Part shown: positions 26,668-34,941 of the stretch, piece by piece
Numbering within the stretch: position 1 is the stretch's first letter
Layout: each line of letters opens with the position of its first letter
From: Bacteroidota bacterium
GTDB taxonomy: Bacteria > Bacteroidota > Bacteroidia > NS11-12g > UBA955
Length of the DNA stretch: 64,000 bases
Reading direction: 5' to 3'
NCBI GenBank assembly: GCA_963169345.1
Contig: CAUJCT010000026.1
Location: 62,001 to 126,000, forward strand
Notes under the pieces: model-generated
The model's input: the letters and a program-made list of their open reading frames with translations, nothing else
The model's database searches: none
What the model was told of the DNA's origin: nothing
Translations under genes and position numbers: made by a program

Positions 26668-27919
26668 ACACATATCGCTTTTCTTGGCATTTGTTATGCT
26701 GTTTTCGCAGCTTTCTGGTCAGGCTAGCCGTTCTGACCTTGAAAAACAAAGAAAGAAGACTGAGGAACAAATTGCCATAACTAAAAAAATTCTGAAAGAA
26801 ACGAAAAGTAAAAAACAACAGAGTTTAAAGGAAATAACAGCTTTGTCTCGCTTAATTGAAACTCGCGAAAGTTTACTTCAAACCATAAGTGCTGAGATTT
26901 CTCTGGTCAGCCGTGACGTTGAATTTAAAAAGGATGAAATCGACAGTTTAAATTCTCAGATAGACCAGGAAAAGAAAAACTATGCAAAGGCGATAGTACA
27001 ATCCTATAAAGGTACAAAAATTTACAATCAAGCTTTGTACTTATTTACTGCCAAATCATTTAATCAATGGATTCTCAGATATCGTTTTGGCAAATATCTG
27101 TCAAGTGCTCAGGAACTCTATTTAGACAGAATTAATCGCAAAAAAGACATGCTGGATGCTAAATTGAAAGAGTTACTGGGATTAAAACAGTCTAAAGAGA
27201 TTCTGGCAACCAATAAGCGTCTGGAGGTAAAAGAACTCGAAAAAGACAAAACTGCAAAAAATAAAGTCGTAGTAGCATTAACAGGTAAAGAAGCAGAGCT
27301 AAAGGCTAAACTTCAAAAACAACAAAAGGCGAAAGAAGCTTTGAATGCTCAGATTAATGCAATTATTGCCAAAGAAATGAAAAAGGCCCGTGAAGCTCAA
27401 GCCAAAAAGCAGGCTGCCAAAAACGGGAAATCAACACCTGAAAAAGGCAACAAATCTAAGCCTGAATCTAAAGTACCTACTGTAACTCCGGAAGTTCAAC
27501 AACTGTCTGATAATTTTGCTACCAACAAAGGCAGACTGCCGTGGCCGGTTGAAAAAGGTTTTATTACTGAACGTTTTGGAACTCATGCCCACGAAAAACT
27601 TGATCATGTTACCATTCAAAATAACGGCATAGATATTCAAACTACTGAGGGTGCAGTTGCAAGAGCCGTGCACAAGGGTAATGTAACAGCTGTTATAGCC
27701 ATTCCGGGAATGGGTAATACCGTTATTATAAGTCATGGTGAATATTTTACAGTATATTCAAAATTAAAAACTGTTTCCGTAACCCAGGGGCAGGATGTTA
27801 CTTTAAAACAAACTGTTGGCACTGTAGCTGAGGATGAAGACGGTGCAACAGAGATACACTTTGAACTTTGGTACAATCAGGACAAACAAAACCCTGAAAT
27901 ATGGTTGGCTAAAAAATAA
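26651..27919 (+). CDS. EnvC-like murein hydrolase activator with degenerate M23 domain
   Basis: 422 residues. Signal peptide (about 1-24), long coiled coils (about 28-270, as in EnvC), a Lys/Pro linker, and a LytM/M23 domain (about 295-422, PVEKGFITERFGTHAHEK onward). The zinc ligands are altered: the first-motif His is Asn (NNGID), the HxH motif is ExH (EIHFELW), and YxHL is YSKL. The domain should be catalytically dead and act as an activator of amidases, as in Escherichia coli EnvC. The gene follows DUF4292 with overlap and precedes the dehydrogenase by 3 bases. Confidence 0.88.
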   Translation: MTRRNRHISLFLAFVMLFSQLSGQASRSDLEKQRKKTEEQIAITKKILKETKSKKQQSLKEITALSRLIETRESLLQTISAEISLVSRDVEFKKDEIDSLNSQIDQEKKNYAKAIVQSYKGTKIYNQALYLFTAKSFNQWILRYRFGKYLSSAQELYLDRINRKKDMLDAKLKELLGLKQSKEILATNKRLEVKELEKDKTAKNKVVVALTGKEAELKAKLQKQQKAKEALNAQINAIIAKEMKKAREAQAKKQAAKNGKSTPEKGNKSKPESKVPTVTPEVQQLSDNFATNKGRLPWPVEKGFITERFGTHAHEKLDHVTIQNNGIDIQTTEGAVARAVHKGNVTAVIAIPGMGNTVIISHGEYFTVYSKLKTVSVTQGQDVTLKQTVGTVAEDEDGATEIHFELWYNQDKQNPEIWLAKK

Positions 27920-27922
27920 GCT

Positions 27923-28786
27923 ATGATTAAAAACATTGAACAATTAAATACGATAGGTATTGCAGGTGCAGGCACAATGGGAGCCGGGATAGCTCAGGTT
28001 TGTGCTCAGGCTGGCTACAAAGTTGTTTTATTCGATTTGCAAGAGAGCGTGCTTGATAAAGCAAAAAATGCGACCCAAAATTCTTTAGAGAAATTGGAAT
28101 CTTCAGGTAAAATTCCTGCTAATTCGGCCAGTACAATATTGTCTAAAATCAGCTTTACCAACGTTCTCGAAACATTAAAATGTGACCTGATTATTGAGGC
28201 TATTATCGAAAAAATAGAAGCAAAAGTGAGCCTGTTCAATCAATTAATGGAAATTAATGGCTCTGATTGCATTTATGCAACTAATACGTCTTCTATTCCT
28301 ATTACCAGAATTTCAGCTGCTTTAAAATATCCTGAACTACTTGTTGGTATACATTTCTTTAATCCGGCTCAAATCATGAAATTGGTTGAAGTTATTAAAG
28401 GCGCCCGAACTTTAGATGAATGTACGGTTCTGGCACGTGAATTTGTGTTAAAAATCGGTAAAGTACCAGTCACAGCATCAGATGCACCGGGCTTTATAGT
28501 AAACAGAGTTGCACGTTTGTATTATGTCGAATCCTTAAAATTGATTGAAGAAGGTGTTGCCAACTTCGAAACTGTCGATAAAATCATGGAATCCTGTGGT
28601 TTTAAGATGGGACCGTTTAAACTTATGGACTTAATAGGCGTTGACACCAACTACTCTGTTACAGAAAGTCAGTATCAGCTGTTCAATTACGAACCTCGAT
28701 TCAGACCTAACAGAATACAAAAACAAAAGGTAGATGCAGGATTGCATGGCAGAAAGACAAAGGAGGGCTTTTATAAATATGATTAA
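27923..28786 (+). CDS. 3-hydroxyacyl-CoA (3-hydroxybutyryl-CoA) dehydrogenase
   Basis: 287 residues. N-terminal NAD motif GIAGAGTMGAGIAQVCAQAG, the HFFNPAQIMKLVEVIKG region with the catalytic His/Glu, and the C-terminal domain (DAPGFIVNRVARLYYVESLKLIEEG, FKLMDLIGVD). This length is usual for the single-function enzyme used in beta-oxidation or butyrate metabolism. It sits at the end of the envelope operon for no obvious metabolic reason; the next gene starts 8 bases before its stop. Confidence 0.92.
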   Translation: MIKNIEQLNTIGIAGAGTMGAGIAQVCAQAGYKVVLFDLQESVLDKAKNATQNSLEKLESSGKIPANSASTILSKISFTNVLETLKCDLIIEAIIEKIEAKVSLFNQLMEINGSDCIYATNTSSIPITRISAALKYPELLVGIHFFNPAQIMKLVEVIKGARTLDECTVLAREFVLKIGKVPVTASDAPGFIVNRVARLYYVESLKLIEEGVANFETVDKIMESCGFKMGPFKLMDLIGVDTNYSVTESQYQLFNYEPRFRPNRIQKQKVDAGLHGRKTKEGFYKYD

Positions 28787-29231
28787 ATTTATTTTCAATC
28801 TGCTGTTATGTTCATTCATATTCTCAGCATGTAAATCTAATAATAACGTCAATTCAGATCCTATTGATAATGTTCCGGTAAATATCACCATCAACCTCGC
28901 TTTGCCTTTATACAGCCATTTATCTAACCCAGGTACGCATGTATTTGAAGCAGGAGGTGTTAAAGGTGTTGTAATCGTTCACCACACTGATGATAACTTT
29001 TATGCTTTTGACAGATGCTGCAGTTATCAACCCAAAAATAGTTGTTCTAAGGTGGAGGTTGACAGCACAGTTTTGATATTCAGATGCGGCGAAAGTACAA
29101 GTTCCGGATTCACAAAATGCTGCGATTCACGCTTCTTTATGAATGGTGATGTAATAAATGGTCCTGCAACATTCGGATTAAAGCAATATCAAGTCTTTCT
29201 GAACGGAAATTTGCTTAATGTCAAAAATTAA
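28779..29231 (+). CDS. Rieske-like lipoprotein with altered cluster ligands
   Basis: 150 residues from ATG 28779 (an earlier ATG at 28734 lies inside the dehydrogenase). Lipobox FSAC (Cys18). Strands such as VIVHHTDDNFYAFDRCC and CCDSRFFMNGDVINGPATFGLKQYQVF follow the Rieske fold (compare the usual CPCHGSRF...G-V-NGPA). The CxH and CxxH ligands are not conserved: Cys80, 81, 89, 103, 114 and 115 are present and the ligand His positions are replaced. It may bind another metal or form disulfides. Last gene of the dut operon. Confidence 0.65.
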   Translation: MIKFIFNLLLCSFIFSACKSNNNVNSDPIDNVPVNITINLALPLYSHLSNPGTHVFEAGGVKGVVIVHHTDDNFYAFDRCCSYQPKNSCSKVEVDSTVLIFRCGESTSSGFTKCCDSRFFMNGDVINGPATFGLKQYQVFLNGNLLNVKN

Positions 29232-29248
29232 TTTTTTTTAAAAAAATT
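29230..29248. promoter_or_regulatory. AT-only palindrome upstream of the ompA promoter
   Basis: AATTTTTTT-T-AAAAAAATT, a 9-bp perfect dyad with one central base, starting on the stop codon of the previous gene and ending just upstream of the expected -33 position. It could be an UP-like activating tract or a weak terminator. Confidence 0.3.
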
Positions 29249-29271
29249 CTTTACAAAGTAATTCCTTTTTA

Positions 29272-29279
29272 TATATTTG
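29272..29279 (+). promoter_or_regulatory. -7 promoter box TATATTTG for the OmpA-like gene
   Basis: Perfect TAnnTTTG match, 38 bases before the ATG at 29318. The leader (about 33 bases) is among the longer ones in this window. Confidence 0.6.
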
Positions 29280-29317
29280 TCGGGTTATATCAACAAATTA
29301 CATATAAAAAGCAGCTT

Positions 29318-30856
29318 ATGATAAAGGGAAAATTACTATTTACTATTATTGCTCTTCTATCTGTTAATCAGGCTTTTTCGCAATCTGGAAGCAAAAGATT
29401 GGGATTAGAACTGAGCGGCGGGATAAATGAGTACCAAGGTGACTTGGGGTCGGCATTATTCTTTGCTAAAAAGCCTAATTACCAGGGTATGGGGTATTCT
29501 ATCAGTTACTACATGACGCCTAATATCGATCTTGCACTGTTTGGTTCAACTGGCGATGTTGGATTCTTTACTACTCGCCAAAACGTCATTCCTGAATTAA
29601 CAGACGCTTTCTTCAGATGTAATGTAGCAACTGTAAATGGTGGTATTCGCTTTAAATTCCTCAAAGATGCACCTTTCACTCCTTACATTATGTTGGGTAT
29701 TGGTGGTATTTATCTTCACAGTAAGGTAAGCCAGGACCCTAATTATTACACTGGTGCAGCTGGTAACGTTGCTGGTGCTTTCGGTCTTCAGTACACCATC
29801 AACGAGTCTTTTGGTTTCAGATACCAGTCAACTTTCAATTACACGTTTAATGATATCTGGGATGGCGAACCTTATGCTTACTTGGTTCACACTCGTAATA
29901 AAAATAACGACTTGTTCGCTTTCCACTCTCTGGGTTTATTTATTAACATACCTTATGGTGATCCAATCGGTGGTGATAAAATTAAAATCAGAGATAAAGA
30001 TAAAGATAACGTTGAGGATAAATATGACTTGTGTCCTAAAACTCAGCCTTGGGAATTGCCTGTTAACGACGAAGGTTGTCCTAAAGATTCTGACCTGGAT
30101 ACAATTCCTGATTACCAAGACTCTTGCCCATACAACTTTGGCCCACGCAAATTCAACGGCTGCCCTGATAAAGACAACGATGGTATAATTGACAGCAAAG
30201 ATCGTTGCCCAGATAAAGCCGGTCCTGCCGAATTCAATGGTTGCCCTGATACTGATGGTGACGGTATTATCGACATCGAAGATCAGTGCCCTACCCTTAA
30301 AGGAACTAAAGAATTCAATGGTTGCCCTGATTCTGACGGTGATGGTATCGAAGACAGAAAAGATAAATGTCCTAATGTAGCTGGTCCGGCTTTAGGTGAA
30401 GGTTGCCCTGATACTGACGGTGACGGAGTTTACGACAACAAAGACGTTTGTCCTAAAGTTGCAGGTATTGCTGCTAACAAAGGATGTCCTGAAATTAAAC
30501 AGGAAGTTGTACAAAAAATCGCATTGGCTGCTAAAGGTATTAACTTCGAAACTGGAAGTGATAAAATCTTAGCTGAGTCTTTCGATGATTTGGATGCTCT
30601 TGTTAAAATTCTTCAAGAATACCCTGAAGCTAAAGTGGATATTGAAGGTCATACTGATAATGTTGGTGACCCAGCTGCAAACAAAGAATTGTCTCAGAAA
30701 CGCGCTGATGCTGTTAAAGCATACCTGGTTAGCAAAGGTATTGACGCAAACAGATTAAATGCTGTTGGTTATGGTGATACCAAACCAATTGCTGATAATA
30801 AAACAAAAGCAGGTAAAGCTAAAAACAGAAGAGTTGATTTTAAACTCTCCTACTAG
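29318..30856 (+). CDS. OmpA family outer-membrane protein with thrombospondin type-3 repeats
   Basis: 512 residues. Signal peptide (1-21), an N-terminal beta-barrel (about 25-220), six calcium-binding TSP3 repeats (about 226-390, D-x-D-x-D-G units with conserved Cys pairs such as GCPDTDGDGI), and a C-terminal OmpA peptidoglycan-binding domain (INFETGSDKI, VDIEGHTDNVGD, LSQKRADAVKAYL, NRRVDFKL). It links outer membrane to peptidoglycan and is likely abundant. It has its own promoter and a strong terminator. Confidence 0.95.
   Translation: MIKGKLLFTIIALLSVNQAFSQSGSKRLGLELSGGINEYQGDLGSALFFAKKPNYQGMGYSISYYMTPNIDLALFGSTGDVGFFTTRQNVIPELTDAFFRCNVATVNGGIRFKFLKDAPFTPYIMLGIGGIYLHSKVSQDPNYYTGAAGNVAGAFGLQYTINESFGFRYQSTFNYTFNDIWDGEPYAYLVHTRNKNNDLFAFHSLGLFINIPYGDPIGGDKIKIRDKDKDNVEDKYDLCPKTQPWELPVNDEGCPKDSDLDTIPDYQDSCPYNFGPRKFNGCPDKDNDGIIDSKDRCPDKAGPAEFNGCPDTDGDGIIDIEDQCPTLKGTKEFNGCPDSDGDGIEDRKDKCPNVAGPALGEGCPDTDGDGVYDNKDVCPKVAGIAANKGCPEIKQEVVQKIALAAKGINFETGSDKILAESFDDLDALVKILQEYPEAKVDIEGHTDNVGDPAANKELSQKRADAVKAYLVSKGIDANRLNAVGYGDTKPIADNKTKAGKAKNRRVDFKLSY
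29995..30492 (+). repeat. Six tandem TSP3 (Ca2+-binding) coding repeats in the OmpA-like gene
   Basis: Each unit is about 24-26 codons with an Asp-rich loop and a Cys pair, with recurring GGTTGCCCTGATACTGA-like DNA. They form the calcium-dependent linker between barrel and OmpA domain. Confidence 0.85.
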
Positions 30857-30879
30857 GCTATAATTCATAATATTATAAA

Positions 30880-30909
30880 AGCGGAACTTCAGGGTTCCGC
30901 TTTTTTTTT
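30880..30909 (+). terminator. Rho-independent terminator of the OmpA-like gene
   Basis: AGCGGAAC-TTCAGG-GTTCCGCT, an 8-bp GC-rich stem with a 6-base loop, followed by nine T. It starts 23 bases after the stop at 30856. It is one of only two clear terminators at gene ends within the window. Confidence 0.93.
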
Positions 30910-30955
30910 GACATTATCATAGCAATTTCAACCTGCTTTTTTAATATTTTGGCTT

Positions 30956-30963
30956 TATCTTTG
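30956..30963 (+). promoter_or_regulatory. -7 promoter box TATCTTTG for the AraC-like membrane regulator
   Basis: Perfect match, 17 bases before the ATG at 30981, downstream of the OmpA terminator. Confidence 0.55.
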
Positions 30964-30980
30964 TCTTTCTATTGGCGTAA

Positions 30981-32087
30981 ATGGATAGGATAATCCTTAT
31001 AGGAACTTTTTTGTTGCTTCTAACCAGTATTGTTAGATTTCTTACTATTGCCAAATGGAGCTTAACTGAAAAATTCCTTTCTCTTGCTTTAGCGGCCCTA
31101 CTACTAAATACTATCGTCCTTTATATTTACTACCAGGAAAACCTACAATGGCTTACCTTTTTTTACAGATGGGGTACTCTCTCAACATTCGTCTTTGTTC
31201 CCGCTTGCTTCCATTACATTAAATACTCAATGACCAAAGGACAACTGTATAAAATAGATTTACTTCTATATATACCTGCATTTGTATACTTGATTGACTT
31301 TATTCCTTTTTTCCTCTCCGATTATCACACTAAATATGATGCTTTGGTTTATGACTTCAATAATAATATAAGCCATTTGCATGTTCAATCTTATATTCTG
31401 CCTCCAGGGACTTATTTTACGGTTCAAAATGGTTTGGGCTGCCTTCTCTCCATCTGGCTTTTGGTAATTACTATTCCTGCAAACATCCGACAAGGCGGCA
31501 AATCCTATTTTTCAGATAACAAAACACTTATTTTTTGGAATATTACATTAAGTGTCCTGCTGTTTATTACTTGTCTTCCCGACTTTTTGTTTGCAGTCAG
31601 TGGTAAAAGATTCGATTTTAAATCTTTTACCTATATCACACCATGTCTGTTCTTATATACTTTATTCCCTCTGAGTATTCTTTTATCTCCTTATAGCTAT
31701 AGATATTCAAAAGGATTTTGGGTCAGAAATATCCAAAACTTTAAGCCTGCTCACTTATTTACAATAGGTGAACTATATCCGGATAAAGAGATTGAAGACA
31801 TACTTTCTCATTCCAAAAAAGTACTCTATGAAAGTAGAGATACACCAACCGGTAGTCATAATTTTATTGGAGTAGCCTATAAGCCGAAATTGTATATTGA
31901 TGCTGAAAAAGCCGAAAAAATTAAAACTGCAATAGATATTGTTATTCAAAATGAAAAGCTGTATTTACTGGATCAACTTTCAATTGAGGCTTTATCAGAG
32001 TTTTGCAACATACCGGCAAATCAAATTCAAGCTCTTCTCAGCGATTATTTAAATACCAGCTTAAATGATTATCTAAAATCATTCTAA
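30981..32087 (+). CDS. Membrane protein with 7TM-type sensor region and incomplete AraC-type HTH
   Basis: 368 residues. Seven or so membrane segments occupy residues 1-235. A cytosolic linker (about 240-320) leads to LSIEALSEFCNIPANQIQALLSDYLNTSLNDYLKSF, which matches the first helix-turn-helix of AraC/XylS regulators of the 7TM-AraC type common in Bacteroidota. The second half of the DNA-binding domain (about 55 residues) is missing because of the TAA at 32085, and no continuation is visible in the other frames downstream. It is either a truncated regulator or a form with a single HTH. Confidence 0.7.
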   Translation: MDRIILIGTFLLLLTSIVRFLTIAKWSLTEKFLSLALAALLLNTIVLYIYYQENLQWLTFFYRWGTLSTFVFVPACFHYIKYSMTKGQLYKIDLLLYIPAFVYLIDFIPFFLSDYHTKYDALVYDFNNNISHLHVQSYILPPGTYFTVQNGLGCLLSIWLLVITIPANIRQGGKSYFSDNKTLIFWNITLSVLLFITCLPDFLFAVSGKRFDFKSFTYITPCLFLYTLFPLSILLSPYSYRYSKGFWVRNIQNFKPAHLFTIGELYPDKEIEDILSHSKKVLYESRDTPTGSHNFIGVAYKPKLYIDAEKAEKIKTAIDIVIQNEKLYLLDQLSIEALSEFCNIPANQIQALLSDYLNTSLNDYLKSF

Positions 32088-32160
32088 AAGTTGATATAAC
32101 TTCTAAATTAAGCTCAAATTCAGTTATAATTTATTGACCCCAATATGAAATATCAATTGC

Positions 32161-32188
32161 ATAAAAAAAGCCTCTGTTGAGAGGCTTT
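32161..32188 (-). terminator. Rho-independent terminator of the small Cys-rich protein gene
   Basis: On the minus strand AAAGCCTC-TCAACA-GAGGCTTT, an 8-bp stem followed by a T run. It starts 25 bases after the stop at 32213. Opposite-strand read-through from the AraC-like gene could also fold it, but the T run favours the minus strand. Confidence 0.88.
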
Positions 32189-32212
32189 AATAAGTTATAA
32201 AGTAAATCAGTC

Positions 32213-32542
32213 TTATTCTTTTTTACCTTCTTCTTTTTTCTTGCAGCAAGAAGATGATGATGATGAACCATTTGATTTGTCTTTGTCGCAGGTAGAACTT
32301 GAAGATTCTTTTTTGCAGCATGACTTTTTCTTACCTGCACACTGCTTTTCGTTGGTTTCTGAGGTTTTTTTGGTTGTATCAGATGGTGTAGTAGCAGTTT
32401 CTGAAGTCTTTGTCTTAGATTGCTCTACAGCCGACTTTGGTTTCGCAGGAACTGTACCAGGTGTGCTGGTCGCAGGAGTTTGAGCATTAGCAACCAATGC
32501 TAAACCTAAACTCAATACAAAAGTGAAAATTATCTTTTTCAT
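32213..32542 (-). CDS. Small secreted Thr/Ser/Lys/Cys-rich protein
   Basis: 109 residues. Clean signal peptide (1-20, VANA), a Thr/Ser/Pro/Lys linker (about 21-65), then a C-terminal Cys/Lys part with two CC pairs (KKKSCCKKESSSSTC and SSCCKKKEEGKKE). No known domain. Six Cys in 45 residues with many Lys suggest metal binding or redox, or a polyanion-binding tail; this is inference. It has its own promoter and terminator, so it is a separate, genuine gene. Confidence 0.8.
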   Translation of the reverse strand: MKKIIFTFVLSLGLALVANAQTPATSTPGTVPAKPKSAVEQSKTKTSETATTPSDTTKKTSETNEKQCAGKKKSCCKKESSSSTCDKDKSNGSSSSSSCCKKKEEGKKE

Positions 32543-32569
32543 GATTGTTAAAATTCTTATTAGTAATTA

Positions 32570-32577
32570 CAAATATA
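32570..32577 (-). promoter_or_regulatory. -7 promoter box TATATTTG for the small Cys-rich protein gene
   Basis: Perfect match on the minus strand, 27 bases before the ATG at 32542. It lies in the short gap after the psd stop. Confidence 0.6.
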
Positions 32578-32595
32578 CTGAATTATTCTCAATAA

Positions 32596-33252
32596 TTAAG
32601 CCAAAGTAGCTACTACAGTCTCTCCACCTTTGGTTTTCTGATTAAGATCAACATTTATTTTGGCATCCAATGGCAAGTATATATCGATTCTTGACCCAAA
32701 TTTAATAAAACCCATCTCAGAACCTTGCTCAACAATCTGACCTTCTTTAACATAATACACAATGCGTTTTGCTAGAGCTCCTGCTATTTGTCTGAATAAA
32801 ACTTCAGCTTTAGAGCCGGCAATCACAACTGTTGTTCTTTCGTTTTCAGTAGAAGACTTTGGATGCCAGGCTACCAAATATTTTCCAGGGTGATATTTGG
32901 CGTATTTTACAATTCCGGAAATTGGATTTCTGTTGACATGCACATTAATAGGACTCATGAAAATGCTCACTTGCCTGCGTTTGTCTTTAAAATACTCCGT
33001 TTCTTCTACTTCTTCAATAACTACTACTTTACCATCTGCCGGCGCGATGACATGTTGTTCATTCAACACAGTCTTTCTCAAAGGATTCCTAAAGAATTGA
33101 ACTATGAGAATAAAAAATATCAATGAAATGGAAAGGACTATTTTACTGACTATATGCTGGTCACCAAAAATAGACATAAAAGCGATGTTGATACCCGCAA
33201 GTATCAACATCGTTATGACAATTATCTTATAGCCTTCTCTGTGTATTAACAT
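32596..33252 (-). CDS. psd: Phosphatidylserine decarboxylase proenzyme (short, archaeal-type)
   Basis: 218 residues. Two N-terminal membrane segments (about 10-50), then FFRNPLRK, APADGKVVVIEEV, SIFMSPINVHVNRNP and the self-cleavage site in KFGSRIDIYLP, where the Ser after Gly becomes the pyruvoyl group. It makes phosphatidylethanolamine from phosphatidylserine at the inner membrane. Its ATG overlaps the gdh stop by 1 base (TAATG), so it depends on gdh for transcription and probably translation. Confidence 0.92.
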   Translation of the reverse strand: MLIHREGYKIIVITMLILAGINIAFMSIFGDQHIVSKIVLSISLIFFILIVQFFRNPLRKTVLNEQHVIAPADGKVVVIEEVEETEYFKDKRRQVSIFMSPINVHVNRNPISGIVKYAKYHPGKYLVAWHPKSSTENERTTVVIAGSKAEVLFRQIAGALAKRIVYYVKEGQIVEQGSEMGFIKFGSRIDIYLPLDAKINVDLNQKTKGGETVVATLA

Positions 33253-34514
33253 TAGAATACCCCTCTGAATTTCTGAGTTGTGGCAACCTTGTCAATAGCT
33301 ACAATATAGGCTGCGGTACGCAATCCTACACCATGTTTTTGACCCGCTTCAAACACTGTATCAAAAGCACTCTTCATAACTCTGTCAGCACGGCGGTGTA
33401 CGCGTTCTTCTGTCCAGAAATAACCCATGCGGTTTTGTACCCATTCGAAATACGAAACTGTTACACCACCAGCATTGGCAAGAATATCCGGAACCACTAT
33501 GATGCCTTTATCGTTTAATATTTTATCAGCATTAGCGCTGGTAGGACCATTAGCTCCTTCAACTATCAACTTGGCTTTAATGTTTGCAGCATTTTCGCTT
33601 GTGATCTGATCTTCCATTGCAGCCGGTACAAGAATATCACATTCCAGTTCCAATAACTCAGAATTGCTTATCTGCTTACCACCTTTAAATCCACCTAAGT
33701 TACCATTAGATTTTGTATATGCCATGGCTTCTTCGATCTTGATACCTTCAGGATTGTAATAGCCTCCTGTTACGTCAGATATACCAACAATTTTAACACC
33801 CAGCATTTCTATTAATTTGGCTGAAATAGAACCCACATTTCCAAATCCTTGAACTACACATGTGCAATTCTCAGGCTTCAAACCCATTTTGGCTAATGCA
33901 GATCTGGTACATACCATCACACCTCTACCGGTTGCTTCTACTCTACCTAATGAACCTCCCATTGAAATAGGTTTACCTGTAATAACCGCAGGTGTAAATT
34001 GTCCTTTGATTTTAGAATATTCATCTACTATCCAAGCCATTTCTTGCTGGCCAGTATTCATATCCGGAGCAGGTATGTCTTTGTCAGGACCAAAAATATC
34101 ACTCATAGCTGCAGCATAAGCTCTTGTCAAACGCTCCAACTCACCTTTGCTCATTGATTTAGGATCGCATTTAATACCGCCTTTACCTCCACCGTATGGA
34201 ATTCCAACGACGGCCGTTTTCCAGGTCATCCAGGCTGCAAGGGCTTTAACCTCATCCAGGTTGACATCCATAGAATAACGGATACCTCCTTTAGATGGAC
34301 CTAAAGTGGTGCTGTGTTGTACTCTGTGGCCTTCAAAAACTTGTACTTTGCCGTTGTCCATTATAACCGGCAAATGAACAGTGACGATCTTGGCCGGATA
34401 CTTCAAAGTATTGTATGCCGATTCATCAAGACCAAGGATTTTGGCTGCCTCATCGAAGCGCTTCATCATAGAATCCAATGGATTCAAATTACTGTGGATG
34501 GTTGCATTACTCAT
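33252..34514 (-). CDS. Glutamate dehydrogenase (Glu/Leu/Phe/Val dehydrogenase family)
   Basis: 420 residues. The catalytic Lys region GGGKGGIKCDP, the GKPISMGGSLGR segment and the Rossmann motif VQGFGNVGSISAKL are all intact, and the length fits hexameric NAD(P)-dependent glutamate dehydrogenases. It interconverts glutamate and 2-oxoglutarate plus ammonia. First gene of a unit with psd. The promoter (34546-34575) has a direct repeat in its spacer, which might reflect regulation. Confidence 0.92.
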   Translation of the reverse strand: MSNATIHSNLNPLDSMMKRFDEAAKILGLDESAYNTLKYPAKIVTVHLPVIMDNGKVQVFEGHRVQHSTTLGPSKGGIRYSMDVNLDEVKALAAWMTWKTAVVGIPYGGGKGGIKCDPKSMSKGELERLTRAYAAAMSDIFGPDKDIPAPDMNTGQQEMAWIVDEYSKIKGQFTPAVITGKPISMGGSLGRVEATGRGVMVCTRSALAKMGLKPENCTCVVQGFGNVGSISAKLIEMLGVKIVGISDVTGGYYNPEGIKIEEAMAYTKSNGNLGGFKGGKQISNSELLELECDILVPAAMEDQITSENAANIKAKLIVEGANGPTSANADKILNDKGIIVVPDILANAGGVTVSYFEWVQNRMGYFWTEERVHRRADRVMKSAFDTVFEAGQKHGVGLRTAAYIVAIDKVATTQKFRGVF

Positions 34515-34545
34515 CTTTATGGTTGTTAGTGTGCTTAAAGGGTTG

Positions 34546-34575
34546 CAAATTTAAGCATTTAGCGCATTTAACAAA
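34546..34575 (-). promoter_or_regulatory. gdh-psd promoter TTTG-N18-TAAATTTG with a direct repeat in the spacer
   Basis: On the minus strand TTTG (34575-34572) and TAAATTTG (34553-34546). The spacer contains TAAATGC twice, 9 bp apart (plus-strand GCATTTA at 34555-34561 and 34564-34570). Confidence 0.6.
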
Positions 34576-34941
34576 TAAAAAATGACTGATTTTAACCCGT
34601 TTCAAGCTCCAATGTCTCTTTTAATATTCATTAATTTATATTTTATATGCTCTTTTCTAAAATCATCTATTCACCTAATTAATTAATAATGAGTTAATAT
34701 AGCCATTTCTAACTTAGTTTATCTATTTATCCTATTGTTGTTTTAAAAATCCTGGATTGAATTTGTGCCAATCTAATTGTAACCATTTATACTGTTTATT
34801 TAAATTTATGCTTATGTAACTTGTGTTATATTGATGATTGAGCGCTCTGCCATAATAATTAAAATCTCTGGCCTGAGTAGTTTGTATTCCCTATCCTATT
34901 TTCTGGAACTTTGCCAAATAACAATTTACCATCAAATTCAG

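Noticed and set aside
26651..27919. Active M23 endopeptidase
   Set aside because: Two of the zinc ligands are replaced, so an EnvC-type activator is more likely.
29754..30188. Shifted frames inside the OmpA-like gene
   Set aside because: Produced by repeated DNA of the TSP3 units.
29995..30492. CRISPR-like repeat array
   Set aside because: The repeats are in frame, of uneven length, and encode Ca-binding TSP3 units.
32241..32483. Frame on the plus strand opposite the small Cys-rich gene
   Set aside because: Mirror of a repetitive codon pattern; the minus-strand gene has a signal peptide, promoter and terminator.
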